From the IMG/VR virus record IMGVR_UViG_3300044618_002870, positions 1 through 24,878 of that record: a stretch of 24,878 nucleotides of DNA; one strand, 5' to 3'. Each line of letters starts with the position of its first letter. Position 1 is the stretch's first letter. The notes under the pieces were generated by a model. It did not search any database. It worked only from the letters and a program-made list of their open reading frames with translations, and had not been told where the DNA came from. Shown one piece after another: positions 14,833 to 21,548 of this stretch. The DNA is from a virus. A program made the translations under genes and the position numbers.

Positions 14833-15030
14833 ATGTATGATTTATCAAGCTATCATGGCTGTGTAACTGAATGGAATAAATGGTTCGCATGGTACCCTGT
14901 CACTACTATTTCTAAAAAGCGTGTGTGGTTAGAATGGTGTTATAAACGAACAGTATTTGAATGGTCTTGGGAAGGGTTAAAAATTGATAAATATCAATAC
15001 GCTAACATTTTTGATATACTAGGAGAATAA
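14833..15030 (+). CDS. Small Trp-rich hypothetical protein, 65 aa
   Basis: The ATG is 10 nt past the tRNA CCA end and has no ribosome site, so it may be translated poorly or from a tRNA-processed mRNA. The product has eight Trp residues: WNKWFAWYPVTT, then RVWLEWCYKRTVFEWSWEG, then YQYANIFDILG. The WxxWFAWxPV...VWLExxYxR pattern is one I associate with small uncharacterised phage proteins. The last part (D-K-Y-Q-Y-A-N-I-F) resembles the ending (N-E-Q-Y-A-T-M-F) of the two small ORFs further downstream, suggesting a distant relation. The TAA stop lies within the ribosome-site region of the next gene. Confidence 0.6.
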   Translation: MYDLSSYHGCVTEWNKWFAWYPVTTISKKRVWLEWCYKRTVFEWSWEGLKIDKYQYANIFDILGE

Positions 15031-15031
15031 T

Positions 15032-15619
15032 ATGACGTAGATTACCGAACTACTTGCAAATGACCTGATTTTTCATTTCAACAAGAAACATTTAGAAGAC
15101 CCAACTATCCCAATGTGGACCATCAAGGCACGTGGGCGTTCTTATTATGTTAACCACGTCTCTTGCGAAATGCCCTGGAGCACAAAAGAAACACCTGACT
15201 CCAATCACACCAAGGGCAGCATCAAAATTCGCAAATGTGTGTTGCGTATTGATCAAGATAATTGTGCAACAATTACCAAACCTACCTCTAATGACATTGC
15301 TCGTCTCAAGTATAAAAAACCGCCCATCAGAGTTTTGTATGGCGCCTTGTATGCAGACAGTGTGAATCGAGCCGTTGAAAATCATCAGCTCAAACAGGGC
15401 AAGATCCTGCTGGTTAAAGGCATTTGCGGCAACAACTTTTATATCAGTGAATTCTACAAGGATACGGATATAACGCTGCTGACACTAACTTTACCATCTT
15501 ATGCCATGCGAATTTTGAACCCTTACGAACAATACTATCGTTTGTATGATGAGACCGAAGATGATGAGATTTGGGAGATTGAGGAGTACGAAGACGATGA
15601 ATCAGACGATGCCGAGTAA
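15032..15619 (+). CDS. Conserved-type phage protein with in-frame TAG at codon 3
   Basis: AGGAG (15021-15025) sits 6 nt before an ATG at 15032, an ideal start, but the third codon is TAG (15038-15040). The frame then stays open to TAA at 15617. Codons 4-28 read as normal protein (ITELLANDLIFHFNKKHLE...) and run straight into MWTIKARG at 15113, the first ATG after the amber, which has no ribosome site. The 195-codon product has a basic/aromatic N-terminal half (SYYVNHVSCEMPWSTKETPD, HTKGSIKIRKCVLRID), and ends in a very acidic tail (DETEDDEIWEIEEYEDDES). No function is recognised. Production of full-length protein would need amber suppression, and a CUA tRNA lies 215 nt upstream. Alternatives are sequencing error or a genuine null allele. 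Confidence 0.65.
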
Positions 15620-15827
15620 AGTGCCTAATATAAGGCACAAACACCAAATTGTAAAATTTGATGCATACAGTTGGGAAGGCAAGCTGGGTGAAGTTTCTGA
15701 ATGGTGTTGTGAAAATTTTGCTGATAAACAATCATGGTGGATAGACTGGCAAGGAATAAGTAGCCGCAAAGAATGGTTCATAAGCACTGATAATGAACAA
15801 TACGCTACCATGTTTGCATTGAGATAG
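15597..15827 (+). CDS. Small Trp-rich protein A of a paralogous pair, ends in TAG
   Basis: I prefer the ATG at 15597 because AGGAG (15582-15586) lies 10 nt upstream; ATG 15609 is the alternative. It overlaps the 3' end of the preceding gene by 23 nt. The product (76 aa) ends in WCCENFADKQSWWIDWQG, then FISTDNEQYATMFALR. This matches the ORF that follows (WCVLTFDQHEQWLIDI, then LITSNERYATMFVLR), so the two are tandem paralogues. Its TAG is followed in frame by AGC-TAG-CAG-TAG and then the ATG of the paralogue, with no other stop type between. A hairpin GTGCCT/AGGCAC lies at 15621-15638 inside the coding region. No function is recognised. Confidence 0.6.
   Translation: MNQTMPSKVPNIRHKHQIVKFDAYSWEGKLGEVSEWCCENFADKQSWWIDWQGISSRKEWFISTDNEQYATMFALR
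15621..15638 (+). repeat. Small hairpin early in the coding region of protein A
   Basis: GTGCCT (15621-15626), loop AATATA, AGGCAC (15633-15638): six perfect pairs immediately after the TAA of the preceding gene and 24 nt into the overlapping next gene. No T-run follows, so not a terminator; it could slow ribosomes or affect initiation. Confidence 0.4.
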
Positions 15828-15839
15828 AGCTAGCAGTAG

Positions 15840-16016
15840 ATGCAAAAATATATAATCTCATCCAATAAATCCAACTCAGTAATCGAAATAGTTGATTGGT
15901 GTGTGTTAACTTTTGATCAGCATGAACAATGGCTAATTGATATTGTAAACGGTTGTCCAACACTGATAACCAGTAATGAGCGGTATGCTACTATGTTTGT
16001 ATTGAGATGGGGTTGA
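15840..16016 (+). CDS. Small protein B, paralogue of the preceding ORF, 58 aa
   Basis: ATG at 15840, TGA at 16014-16016. The conserved ending ERYATMFVLRWG and the WCVLTFDQHEQWLIDI block align with the upstream ORF, so this is a real gene and not noise. No ribosome site precedes it; the bases before the ATG are three alternating TAG codons in the same frame as the upstream paralogue. It could be made by reinitiation after the last TAG, which directly abuts the ATG, or by amber readthrough as the C-terminal half of a tandem fusion. Function is unknown. Confidence 0.6.
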   Translation: MQKYIISSNKSNSVIEIVDWCVLTFDQHEQWLIDIVNGCPTLITSNERYATMFVLRWG

Positions 16017-16051
16017 AAATCTAATACAAAAAATCTCAGCAACGCCACTTG

Positions 16052-16057
16052 TATAAT
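16052..16057 (+). promoter_or_regulatory. Consensus -10 box TATAAT
   Basis: A perfect TATAAT 14 nt before the ATG at 16072, the same -10 to ATG distance as at 6559-6579. No -35 match is seen at 17 +/- 1 nt, so it may need an activator or may be chance in an AT-rich gap. Confidence 0.35.
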
Positions 16058-16071
16058 ATATAAGATAGAAC

Positions 16072-16299
16072 ATGAATAGCCATCACGATCGCAGCACTCA
16101 CCTCAAAGAACTTATATACGAAAGTCCCAATGGTGGCAAAACCATAAGAATAAGGCGTTCTTCGTTTTGGAATAAAAACCAGTACACAGAATTCCAATTG
16201 GTAGAATTGTTGGATATGTTGGTGGATAGTGAGCGAGATCCCTCACTGAAAGAAATGATAAGTCAAGCAGTTGCGTACTGGACTCTTAAACATCGATAA
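16072..16299 (+). CDS. Small hypothetical protein, 75 aa
   Basis: The protein begins with a His-rich stretch (NSHHDRSTHLKELIYES), then TIRIRRSSFWNKNQYTEF and a helical end (LVELLDMLVDSERDPSLKEMISQAVAYWTLK). The early beta pair plus helices with acidic spacing resembles small phage regulators, but no family is recognised. There is no strong ribosome site; a TATAAT lies close upstream. It is 26 nt before the clamp-loader gene and may share its transcript. Confidence 0.55.
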   Translation: MNSHHDRSTHLKELIYESPNGGKTIRIRRSSFWNKNQYTEFQLVELLDMLVDSERDPSLKEMISQAVAYWTLKHR

Positions 16300-16325
16300 T
16301 CAGAAGGAATATATAAAATAAGAAC

Positions 16326-17255
16326 ATGAAAGATCTATGGGTAGAAAAATACCGCCCCAAGACACTTGAGGGGTATGTGTTTGCTGGTGAGCAGCAGAAA
16401 CTTCAGATTGAAAATTGGATACAGGATCAACAGATCCCCCATTTGTTGTTTAGCGGAGGACCAGGTACTGGCAAGACCACACTGGCCAGAATATTGATTG
16501 GTGCTATAAACATACATCCCTATGATATGTTGGAAATCAATGCCAGTGCAATAACTGGTATTGAAAATATCAGAACCAATATCTTGAACTTCGTGAGCAC
16601 TATGCCCTTTGGTCCCAGCAAAGTGGTTTTGCTGGAAGAAGCCGATCACTTGAGTCAGCCAGCACAGGCTGGCTTGAGAAACATCATGGAAACTCATGCT
16701 GACACGGCTAGATTTATTTTGACCTGCAATCTTCCGCACAAAATTTTGCCAGCTATCAAAAGTCGGTGTCAGGGGTTTCATATTGAAAAACTCAACATCA
16801 CTGGGTTCACTCAACGCATAGCAGAAATTCTTATCAATGAAAACGTGGAGTTTACTGAACAAACTTTAGATATTCTAGACACTTATGTAAAAGCCACGTT
16901 TCCTGATCTTAGAAAATGCATCAACATTTGTCAAATGAATACCATAAACGGCCAGTTGACGTTGAGCAAAGAAGCTCATACTGGCACTGCGGATTATCGT
17001 ATCACTGCTACTGACTTGTTCAAGAGTGGTAAAATTCGTGAAGCTCGTAATCTGATATGCAACAATATATCTGCAGATGATGTTGAGGAACTGATCACCT
17101 GGGCTTATCAGAACCTGGAATTATGGAGCAAAACACCAGAGGGACAGGATCAGGCTATTTTGATTATACGCAAAGCAGCAGTGAACGCCAGCATGGTTGC
17201 TGATCACGAAATCAACGTAGCAGCCATGTTCACAGAATTAGGACAAATCAATTAA
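16326..17255 (+). CDS. 44: Sliding-clamp loader large subunit (T4 gp44-like AAA+ ATPase)
   Basis: 309 aa, close to T4 gp44 (319 aa). Opens with LWVEKYRPKTLEGYV, the RFC-box opening of clamp loaders. Walker A GGPGTGKTT (K50), Walker B VVLLEEADHL (E104-E105 in the DExx position, with E-E-A-D in place of D-E-A-D), sensor 1 FILTCN (about 130-135) and the SRC motif (146-148) with its arginine finger. The C-terminal collar domain is present. The gp44 tetramer with one gp62 loads the gp45 clamp on DNA for gp43 polymerase. No gp62 homologue is recognised next to it. An ATATAAAATA stretch lies just before the start. Confidence 0.92.
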   Translation: MKDLWVEKYRPKTLEGYVFAGEQQKLQIENWIQDQQIPHLLFSGGPGTGKTTLARILIGAINIHPYDMLEINASAITGIENIRTNILNFVSTMPFGPSKVVLLEEADHLSQPAQAGLRNIMETHADTARFILTCNLPHKILPAIKSRCQGFHIEKLNITGFTQRIAEILINENVEFTEQTLDILDTYVKATFPDLRKCINICQMNTINGQLTLSKEAHTGTADYRITATDLFKSGKIREARNLICNNISADDVEELITWAYQNLELWSKTPEGQDQAILIIRKAAVNASMVADHEINVAAMFTELGQIN

Positions 17256-17263
17256 GGAAGACT

Positions 17264-17683
17264 ATGTATCTACTAGCAAAATACTACAAGGTTCCTCGGG
17301 ACCCAAAAAGAACCAGCGAAAAGGGCTATATTCTAGACCAAGAAAATTTTCGCTGGGACGAATCGGTAAATTTCGTGATCAAACCCACTGATAAAGACCT
17401 CAGGGAAAACAACGTGGTGCTGGATATTTTTGGCCAGCAGATGCTGAAATGCAGTGTCGCTGATCGCATTGGCACTGATTTTGACATGGTGTTTGCCTAT
17501 TTCTATAAGAACTATCAAACTTACTTTGATCGTATCTTTGCAGCCGTGGGCATCAAGGCCGTTGACGAACAAGGTAATGAAATTGTACCCGAAACGTCTG
17601 GTCCGCTGCCAGTTGAACATCCACAACAACCAGCAGCGGAACCAAATACCGAGACTATTTCAGATCAAACAGTTTCGCCGTAA
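17264..17683 (+). CDS. Hypothetical protein at the gp62 position, 139 aa
   Basis: AAGGA (17254-17258) precedes the ATG, 8 nt after the clamp-loader gene. The product opens with MYLLAKYYKVPRDPKRTSEKGY, has FRWDESVNFVIKPTDKD and a central FDMVFAYFYKNYQTYFDRIF, and ends in a Pro/Thr/Gln-rich, probably disordered tail. In T4 the gene after 44 is 62 (clamp-loader small subunit), but I see none of the gp62 features I would expect, so I do not call it that. Similar proteins with the YKVPRDPKRTS opening occur, as I recall, in other marine T4-like phages without known function. Its 3' end overlaps the end of phoH on the opposite strand by 19 nt. Confidence 0.65.
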   Translation: MYLLAKYYKVPRDPKRTSEKGYILDQENFRWDESVNFVIKPTDKDLRENNVVLDIFGQQMLKCSVADRIGTDFDMVFAYFYKNYQTYFDRIFAAVGIKAVDEQGNEIVPETSGPLPVEHPQQPAAEPNTETISDQTVSP

Positions 17684-18390
17684 ATTTTTAAAATTTCAGC
17701 AACAGCAGGATGCCGCTCGATGTGATTGTAATTGAATTCAATTCCGCTCACAAAGCGGCATTTTCCTATCTGAGACACTAGAGTTTTAAAATCCAGCAAC
17801 CCGTTTTGGGATGCTTTGCGATCAGTTTGTGCAAGATCACCAGTGAGTATGATTTTGCTACCTTCACCAATGCGGGTAAGCAACATTTTCATTTGGGCAG
17901 GTGTGGCATTTTGCATCTCGTCAGCTATTACCCAAGCATTCTTGAAAGTTCTACCTCTCATGTATGCCAGAGGTGCTAGCTCAATGGTTTGATTCTGGAT
18001 CATTTGTTCAATTTGGTTCATATCATAACATTCTCTGATGATATCAAACAGTGGTTGAGTCCATGGTGCCATTTTGCTATTGAGGTCACCAGGCAAATAA
18101 CCATGGCTTTCACCCTCTACTCCCACGGCTGGTCTGGTTAATATCAATCGTTTTACTGTGCCATCACGCAAGGCTTGTATGCCAGCCATCATGGCCAAGA
18201 GAGTTTTGCCGGTACCTGCAGGACCCACTGCAAAAACAATATACTTAGTGGGGTCCATGAGCAAGTCCAAATATTCCTCTTGGACAGTGTTTCGAGGTAC
18301 AATATTAAGGGAATTTTTCTGTACTCGATCAAATTGGATCGTGTTGTTGGCATTAGTTGCCGCTTTTTGTTGCTGTCTTTTCTTCGACAT
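17665..18390 (-). CDS. phoH: PhoH-family ATPase
   Basis: The only minus-strand gene. Start ATG at 18390 has GGAGG 5 nt upstream; a TTG three bases earlier is too close to the ribosome site. Walker A GPAGTGKT (56-63), the PhoH block LTRPAVGVEGESHGYLPGD (84-102), KMAPWTQPL, and Walker B WVIADEMQN (153-161), then ILTGDLAQTD. The 241-aa length fits phage PhoH. PhoH is an RNA-dependent ATPase/helicase-like protein common in marine phages; in some bacteria it responds to phosphate starvation, and a phage role in phosphate stress or RNA handling is debated. It converges on, and overlaps, the gene at 17264-17683 by 19 nt. No clear promoter was found upstream on this strand. Confidence 0.92.
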   Translation of the reverse strand: MSKKRQQQKAATNANNTIQFDRVQKNSLNIVPRNTVQEEYLDLLMDPTKYIVFAVGPAGTGKTLLAMMAGIQALRDGTVKRLILTRPAVGVEGESHGYLPGDLNSKMAPWTQPLFDIIRECYDMNQIEQMIQNQTIELAPLAYMRGRTFKNAWVIADEMQNATPAQMKMLLTRIGEGSKIILTGDLAQTDRKASQNGLLDFKTLVSQIGKCRFVSGIEFNYNHIERHPAVAEILKIYGETV

Positions 18391-18512
18391 CAAGTCCTCC
18401 CTGGATTTAGTGGATGTCTATGATATTTAAGCGATATGAAAAAATATTCACCACAATGTGTTTTTGCTGAAAATTTTGACTAAGTAAACAGTATGCCTTT
18501 TCGTTCAGATAG

Positions 18513-18520
18513 TATAAATA
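18513..18520 (+). promoter_or_regulatory. T4-type late promoter TATAAATA
   Basis: An exact TATAAATA, the canonical T4 late -10 element, in the 148-bp divergent gap between phoH and the + strand gene at 18539. The transcript would start within the region just upstream of the ATG and could serve the run of genes through the lysis block. Confidence 0.7.
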
Positions 18521-18538
18521 AATGGAAGGCAATAAAAG

Positions 18539-19114
18539 ATGGCAACTCAGCTGAAAGAAATTATTGAAAACATAAAACAAGTGAGCATGTCCAGCTCTTC
18601 TCTGAATACTCTATTGGATTTTGAAAGAGTGCTGGACGAAATGAATCTGTATGCTTTTATGAACTGGAAGACTGGTGAGCTGGTTCAGGGGCCTGAAGTT
18701 GGCAAGTATCGTGTAAAATGCACGTTTATGTGGCCCTATGGTATGATGCCAGACCCAGCTGGTGCTGAACGATTACTGAACTTTGGAGCCCGTGTGCAGT
18801 GGTCCAAAGATTGGTTATTGTACCCTATTGAGGTTAAATCAGCTGATGACTATCGTCCTGGTATTAAAAAACCCCGTATTGCACAAAAGCAGATATGGTT
18901 AGTAACCATTGATTTACCCAAGAGTTTGATCAAAGACATTGAACGCGGTGTGGCAGATGTACTAAACAGCACAGTGGATCTGGATGACATTGATGCTGCA
19001 TACGAGAAAGATCTGGACAAACAGGGTGTCAACAGCGATCAAGTGGATCAGCAGGTATCAGACGAAATGCAAGGAGCCGCTGGAGAAGAGCAAACTGGAG
19101 GTTTGGGATTATGA
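18539..19114 (+). CDS. Conserved-type phage protein, 191 aa, unknown function
   Basis: AAGG (18526-18529) lies 9 nt before the ATG. The N-terminal half contains SSLNTLLDFERVLDEMNLYAF, a NWKTGELVQGPEV strand pair and CTFMWPYGMMPDP, followed by DYRPGIKKPR (about 103-112) and WLVTIDLPKSLI. These blocks match my memory of a hypothetical protein conserved in T4-like marine phages. The C-terminal 45 residues are acidic and Gln/Gly rich. The stop overlaps the next ATG (ATGA). A late promoter just upstream suggests expression with virion and lysis genes, so a structural or assembly role is possible but not shown. Confidence 0.7.
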   Translation: MATQLKEIIENIKQVSMSSSSLNTLLDFERVLDEMNLYAFMNWKTGELVQGPEVGKYRVKCTFMWPYGMMPDPAGAERLLNFGARVQWSKDWLLYPIEVKSADDYRPGIKKPRIAQKQIWLVTIDLPKSLIKDIERGVADVLNSTVDLDDIDAAYEKDLDKQGVNSDQVDQQVSDEMQGAAGEEQTGGLGL

Positions 19115-19650
19115 AACATCTAACTGAAAGTTTTGAAGTGGGCGATCTGGAAAATGTTTTGCAAAATTGGATTCATGTGGATGAATACAAAAGCAAAATG
19201 AGTCGTGATGACAAAAATTGTGTAATCAGCTTCACAGTGGATGACAAAGTTGCTGCAAGTGACCTGGTGGATTTTCTGGAACGTGGTTATGATTTTGTTC
19301 TGGATGCTGATATCAGTAATAGTGAGATCAGTATCAACCGTTATCTGGTGTTTATGGAACTGGCTAGAAGAACCACAATGTATGAAAAAATACACAAGAT
19401 ACTCAGCGATCTCAAAGCAGCCAGTGGTATTAATCCCAACCAGTGGAAATTCAAATTTATGAAAGACAAAGAGTACCAGCCTTTCACCAAAGAAAATTTT
19501 GATAACATTGTCCCGCTGAGCCCTAAAGAATATCGTAAACGCTATCAAAAACCCATTGATGATCTTAAAACAGCAGCAGGGTTACCAGTATCCACTGCAC
19601 CTGTGGAAGACCAGGATCTCAAGCAATTACAAAATCTAGCTGGTATCTAA
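19111..19650 (+). CDS. Conserved-type phage protein, 179 aa, unknown function
   Basis: Translationally coupled to the previous gene by an ATGA overlap. The sequence has VGDLENVLQNWIHVDEYKSKM near the start, VISFTVDDKVAASDLVDFLERGYDFVLDAD and YLVFMELARRT in the middle, then SPKEYRKRYQKP. The pairing with the gene before it recurs in marine T4-like phages as far as I recall; the two probably function together. The FERGYDF(V/L)xDA block and the acidic N-terminal half suggest a compact alpha/beta protein. No enzyme motif is visible. Confidence 0.7.
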   Translation: MKHLTESFEVGDLENVLQNWIHVDEYKSKMSRDDKNCVISFTVDDKVAASDLVDFLERGYDFVLDADISNSEISINRYLVFMELARRTTMYEKIHKILSDLKAASGINPNQWKFKFMKDKEYQPFTKENFDNIVPLSPKEYRKRYQKPIDDLKTAAGLPVSTAPVEDQDLKQLQNLAGI

Positions 19651-19661
19651 AAGGATCTCTT

Positions 19662-20156
19662 ATGTTCATGCGAGCAAAATTAATGGCTATTGTGGGTGTT
19701 GGACTAGCAGTCATGATGCTGGGATTTTGGCTTTATTATCGCAGCAGTCAGAAAAAATTACAAGAACAGGCTGCTGAAATTGCTCGTAAAGAAATAGAAG
19801 TAGAGCAGCAAAAAGCCATACGTGAACAGATAGAAAAAGACATCAAAAAAGCCACTGAGCTCAGAGGCGAAGTAAATCGTGCAATGCAACGAACCCAGCA
19901 GAGTATTGATGATATGAGAACAAAACTGGGACCCAGAACTGACCCTGCCACTGGTGCAGTAACCACATTAGGAAAAGCTGCGGTAGAAAAAACCGACACC
20001 ATAGAACGAGCAGTAAACCGTGGTACGTTGGAACAATTGAGGTGCTTTGAACTATTAACTGGCAGTCCACTATCCGAAGGAGAACGCAATGGCAAAATCA
20101 CCAATTCACTTTGTCCTGACCTGCTTGCTCAGCCTAAACCTGTTGCTGCTAAGTAG
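19662..20156 (+). CDS. Inner-membrane spanin (Rz-like)
   Basis: AAGGA (19651-19655) precedes the ATG. Residues ~8-26 form one N-terminal membrane anchor (LMAIVGVGLAVMMLGFWLYY), followed by a long charged helix (about 27-92) rich in Lys, Glu and Gln that should form a periplasmic coiled coil, then a C-terminal region with CFELLTGSPLSEGERNG, a pattern seen in Rz proteins. The next gene begins inside this one in another frame and encodes a lipoprotein, which is the classic overlapping i-spanin/o-spanin arrangement. Together they fuse inner and outer membranes in the last step of lysis. 164 aa is within the usual range. Stop is TAG. Confidence 0.8.
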   Translation: MFMRAKLMAIVGVGLAVMMLGFWLYYRSSQKKLQEQAAEIARKEIEVEQQKAIREQIEKDIKKATELRGEVNRAMQRTQQSIDDMRTKLGPRTDPATGAVTTLGKAAVEKTDTIERAVNRGTLEQLRCFELLTGSPLSEGERNGKITNSLCPDLLAQPKPVAAK

Positions 20157-20679
20157 TTGTTTTAGTCGCAAAGTTCAAGTTCAAGTTGCTCCGGTTGACA
20201 GAAAACCCATTGATCTGCCTGCTATCCCACCACTACAACTGGACGGTATGCGGTGGCAAATCGTTACGGAATCCAACTTTCAGGAACAAATGAAAAAAAT
20301 CAAAGACAGTGGATTACAACCAGTATTTTTTGCACTGGATGAAAAAGGTTACGAAGCTCTAAGCATTAACATGACCAAGATACGCGGTTATGTTTCTCAA
20401 CAAAAATCAGTGATTTTCGCATTGAAGAGCTACTATGGGGTTCCGGATAATCCAGAAAGCCTAACTCCTCCTGCCAGTATAATAGCTCAGATGCAGGCTG
20501 CACAAACCAATACACCAGTCACAAAACCTGCCGAAACGCCTGTGGCCAAACCTGCCGAAACACCCGCATCCGCGCCCACTGCTGCACCACCAGCCAATCC
20601 TATTAGCAATAACACTCAACCAGCCGCTGGTGCTAAAAAACGGCTGGCTAAACTGATACCACAGTATGTGAAGAAATAA
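20089..20679 (+). CDS. Outer-membrane spanin lipoprotein (Rz1-like), unusually long
   Basis: Start lies 68 nt inside the spanin gene upstream, with GAAGGAG before the ATG. The N-terminus is a lipoprotein signal peptide: basic start, hydrophobic stretch LLSLNLLLLSS and lipobox with Cys24. Mature Rz1 proteins are usually short and Pro-rich; this one is 196 aa. A globular part (about 55-135, PPLQLDGMRWQIVT and KGYEALSINMTKIRGYV) precedes a Pro/Ala/Thr linker with an imperfect repeat KPAETPVAKPAETPASAP (about 144-161) and a basic tail. The globular region resembles small phage proteins with a DPE/'RWxVxxxxN' style, so the spanin part may be fused to another domain. Overlap and lipobox make the spanin call likely. 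Confidence 0.7.
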   Translation: MAKSPIHFVLTCLLSLNLLLLSSCFSRKVQVQVAPVDRKPIDLPAIPPLQLDGMRWQIVTESNFQEQMKKIKDSGLQPVFFALDEKGYEALSINMTKIRGYVSQQKSVIFALKSYYGVPDNPESLTPPASIIAQMQAAQTNTPVTKPAETPVAKPAETPASAPTAAPPANPISNNTQPAAGAKKRLAKLIPQYVKK

Positions 20680-20737
20680 CACTATACTATTTTGGTCTCA
20701 AATGGTGTAAATATAATATACCAAAAGGAGATCAAAA

Positions 20738-21526
20738 ATGCCTGGAGTTAAAGACCTTTCCTTTGCTGAACAGAGTTGGTTTTTTGCAGTGTTAAGTGGA
20801 CTGTGTTATCAAGCCCCCAAAGAAGCTCGTCCACAATTTAAAAAACTAGGGTACACCAATGTAACTTTCCTGGATCGTAATGGTTCTCAGGGATACATTT
20901 TGGAAAATCGCACCGAGAACATTGTGGTATGTCGTGGAACAGAAGTATCTGACCCACGTGATGCAATAGCTGACCTCAAAGTCTGGTACGCTAAAGAACC
21001 TCGTTTGGGTATGGTACATGCAGGATTTCGCCAGAGCGTGGACAATCTTTGGGATGAAGTAAAACATCACATCCTGGAAGATGGTTATAAGCCTGTGTTT
21101 TTTGCTGGACATAGTCTGGGCGGAGCAATGGCCAGCATCATGGCTGTGCGCATGTTACACGATCCTGAAATGATTAAACCACAAAAACTTTATACCTATG
21201 GGGCGCCACGTGCATTTAGTATGCTGGGCAGTCGTTTGACTTGTGCTGGTATTGAACATCATCGCTGGGTCAATAATATGGACATAGTTCCTCGTAGCCC
21301 TGGAGTGCTTATGGGATACGGGCATTTTGGTGAAATGCATTACATCAACAGTTGGGGTAACGTGGTACCTAACCATAATGTATTCAACCGAGAATGGGAT
21401 CGTCTCACTGCTTGGAAAAGAGCAGCCACTGACGATACACTGGGATATGTGGACAGTCACAGTATGGTACAGTATGTGGCTGCACTGGAACGATTTAAGA
21501 ATGGCATAGTAATGCCTCAAGGGTAA
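20738..21526 (+). CDS. Class 3 lipase-family alpha/beta hydrolase
   Basis: AAGGAG (20725-20730) before the ATG. The 262-aa protein has the class 3 lipase core: VVCRGTE strand-turn (63-69), nucleophile elbow GHSLGGA with Ser126, YTYGAPRAF, Asp182 in NNMDIVPR and His241 in DSHSMVQY, so a complete Ser-Asp-His triad in the right order and spacing. No signal peptide is visible. Family enzymes cleave acyl esters of glycerolipids. It lies between the spanin genes and the holin, so attack on host membrane lipids at lysis is an attractive idea; release of fatty acids for host metabolism or a virion role are alternatives. Phage-borne lipases are uncommon. Confidence 0.85.
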   Translation: MPGVKDLSFAEQSWFFAVLSGLCYQAPKEARPQFKKLGYTNVTFLDRNGSQGYILENRTENIVVCRGTEVSDPRDAIADLKVWYAKEPRLGMVHAGFRQSVDNLWDEVKHHILEDGYKPVFFAGHSLGGAMASIMAVRMLHDPEMIKPQKLYTYGAPRAFSMLGSRLTCAGIEHHRWVNNMDIVPRSPGVLMGYGHFGEMHYINSWGNVVPNHNVFNREWDRLTAWKRAATDDTLGYVDSHSMVQYVAALERFKNGIVMPQG

Positions 21527-21548
21527 AATTCAAACAAGGAGAATTACA

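Noticed and set aside
17264-17683. gp62 clamp-loader small subunit
   Set aside because: Right position after gp44 but no gp62-like sequence features could be seen; left as hypothetical.
20689-20717. Sigma70 promoter before the lipase gene
   Set aside because: TATAAT is present at 20712 but the only TTGG-like -35 is 14 nt away, too close; also only a weak late-promoter match (TGTAAATA).
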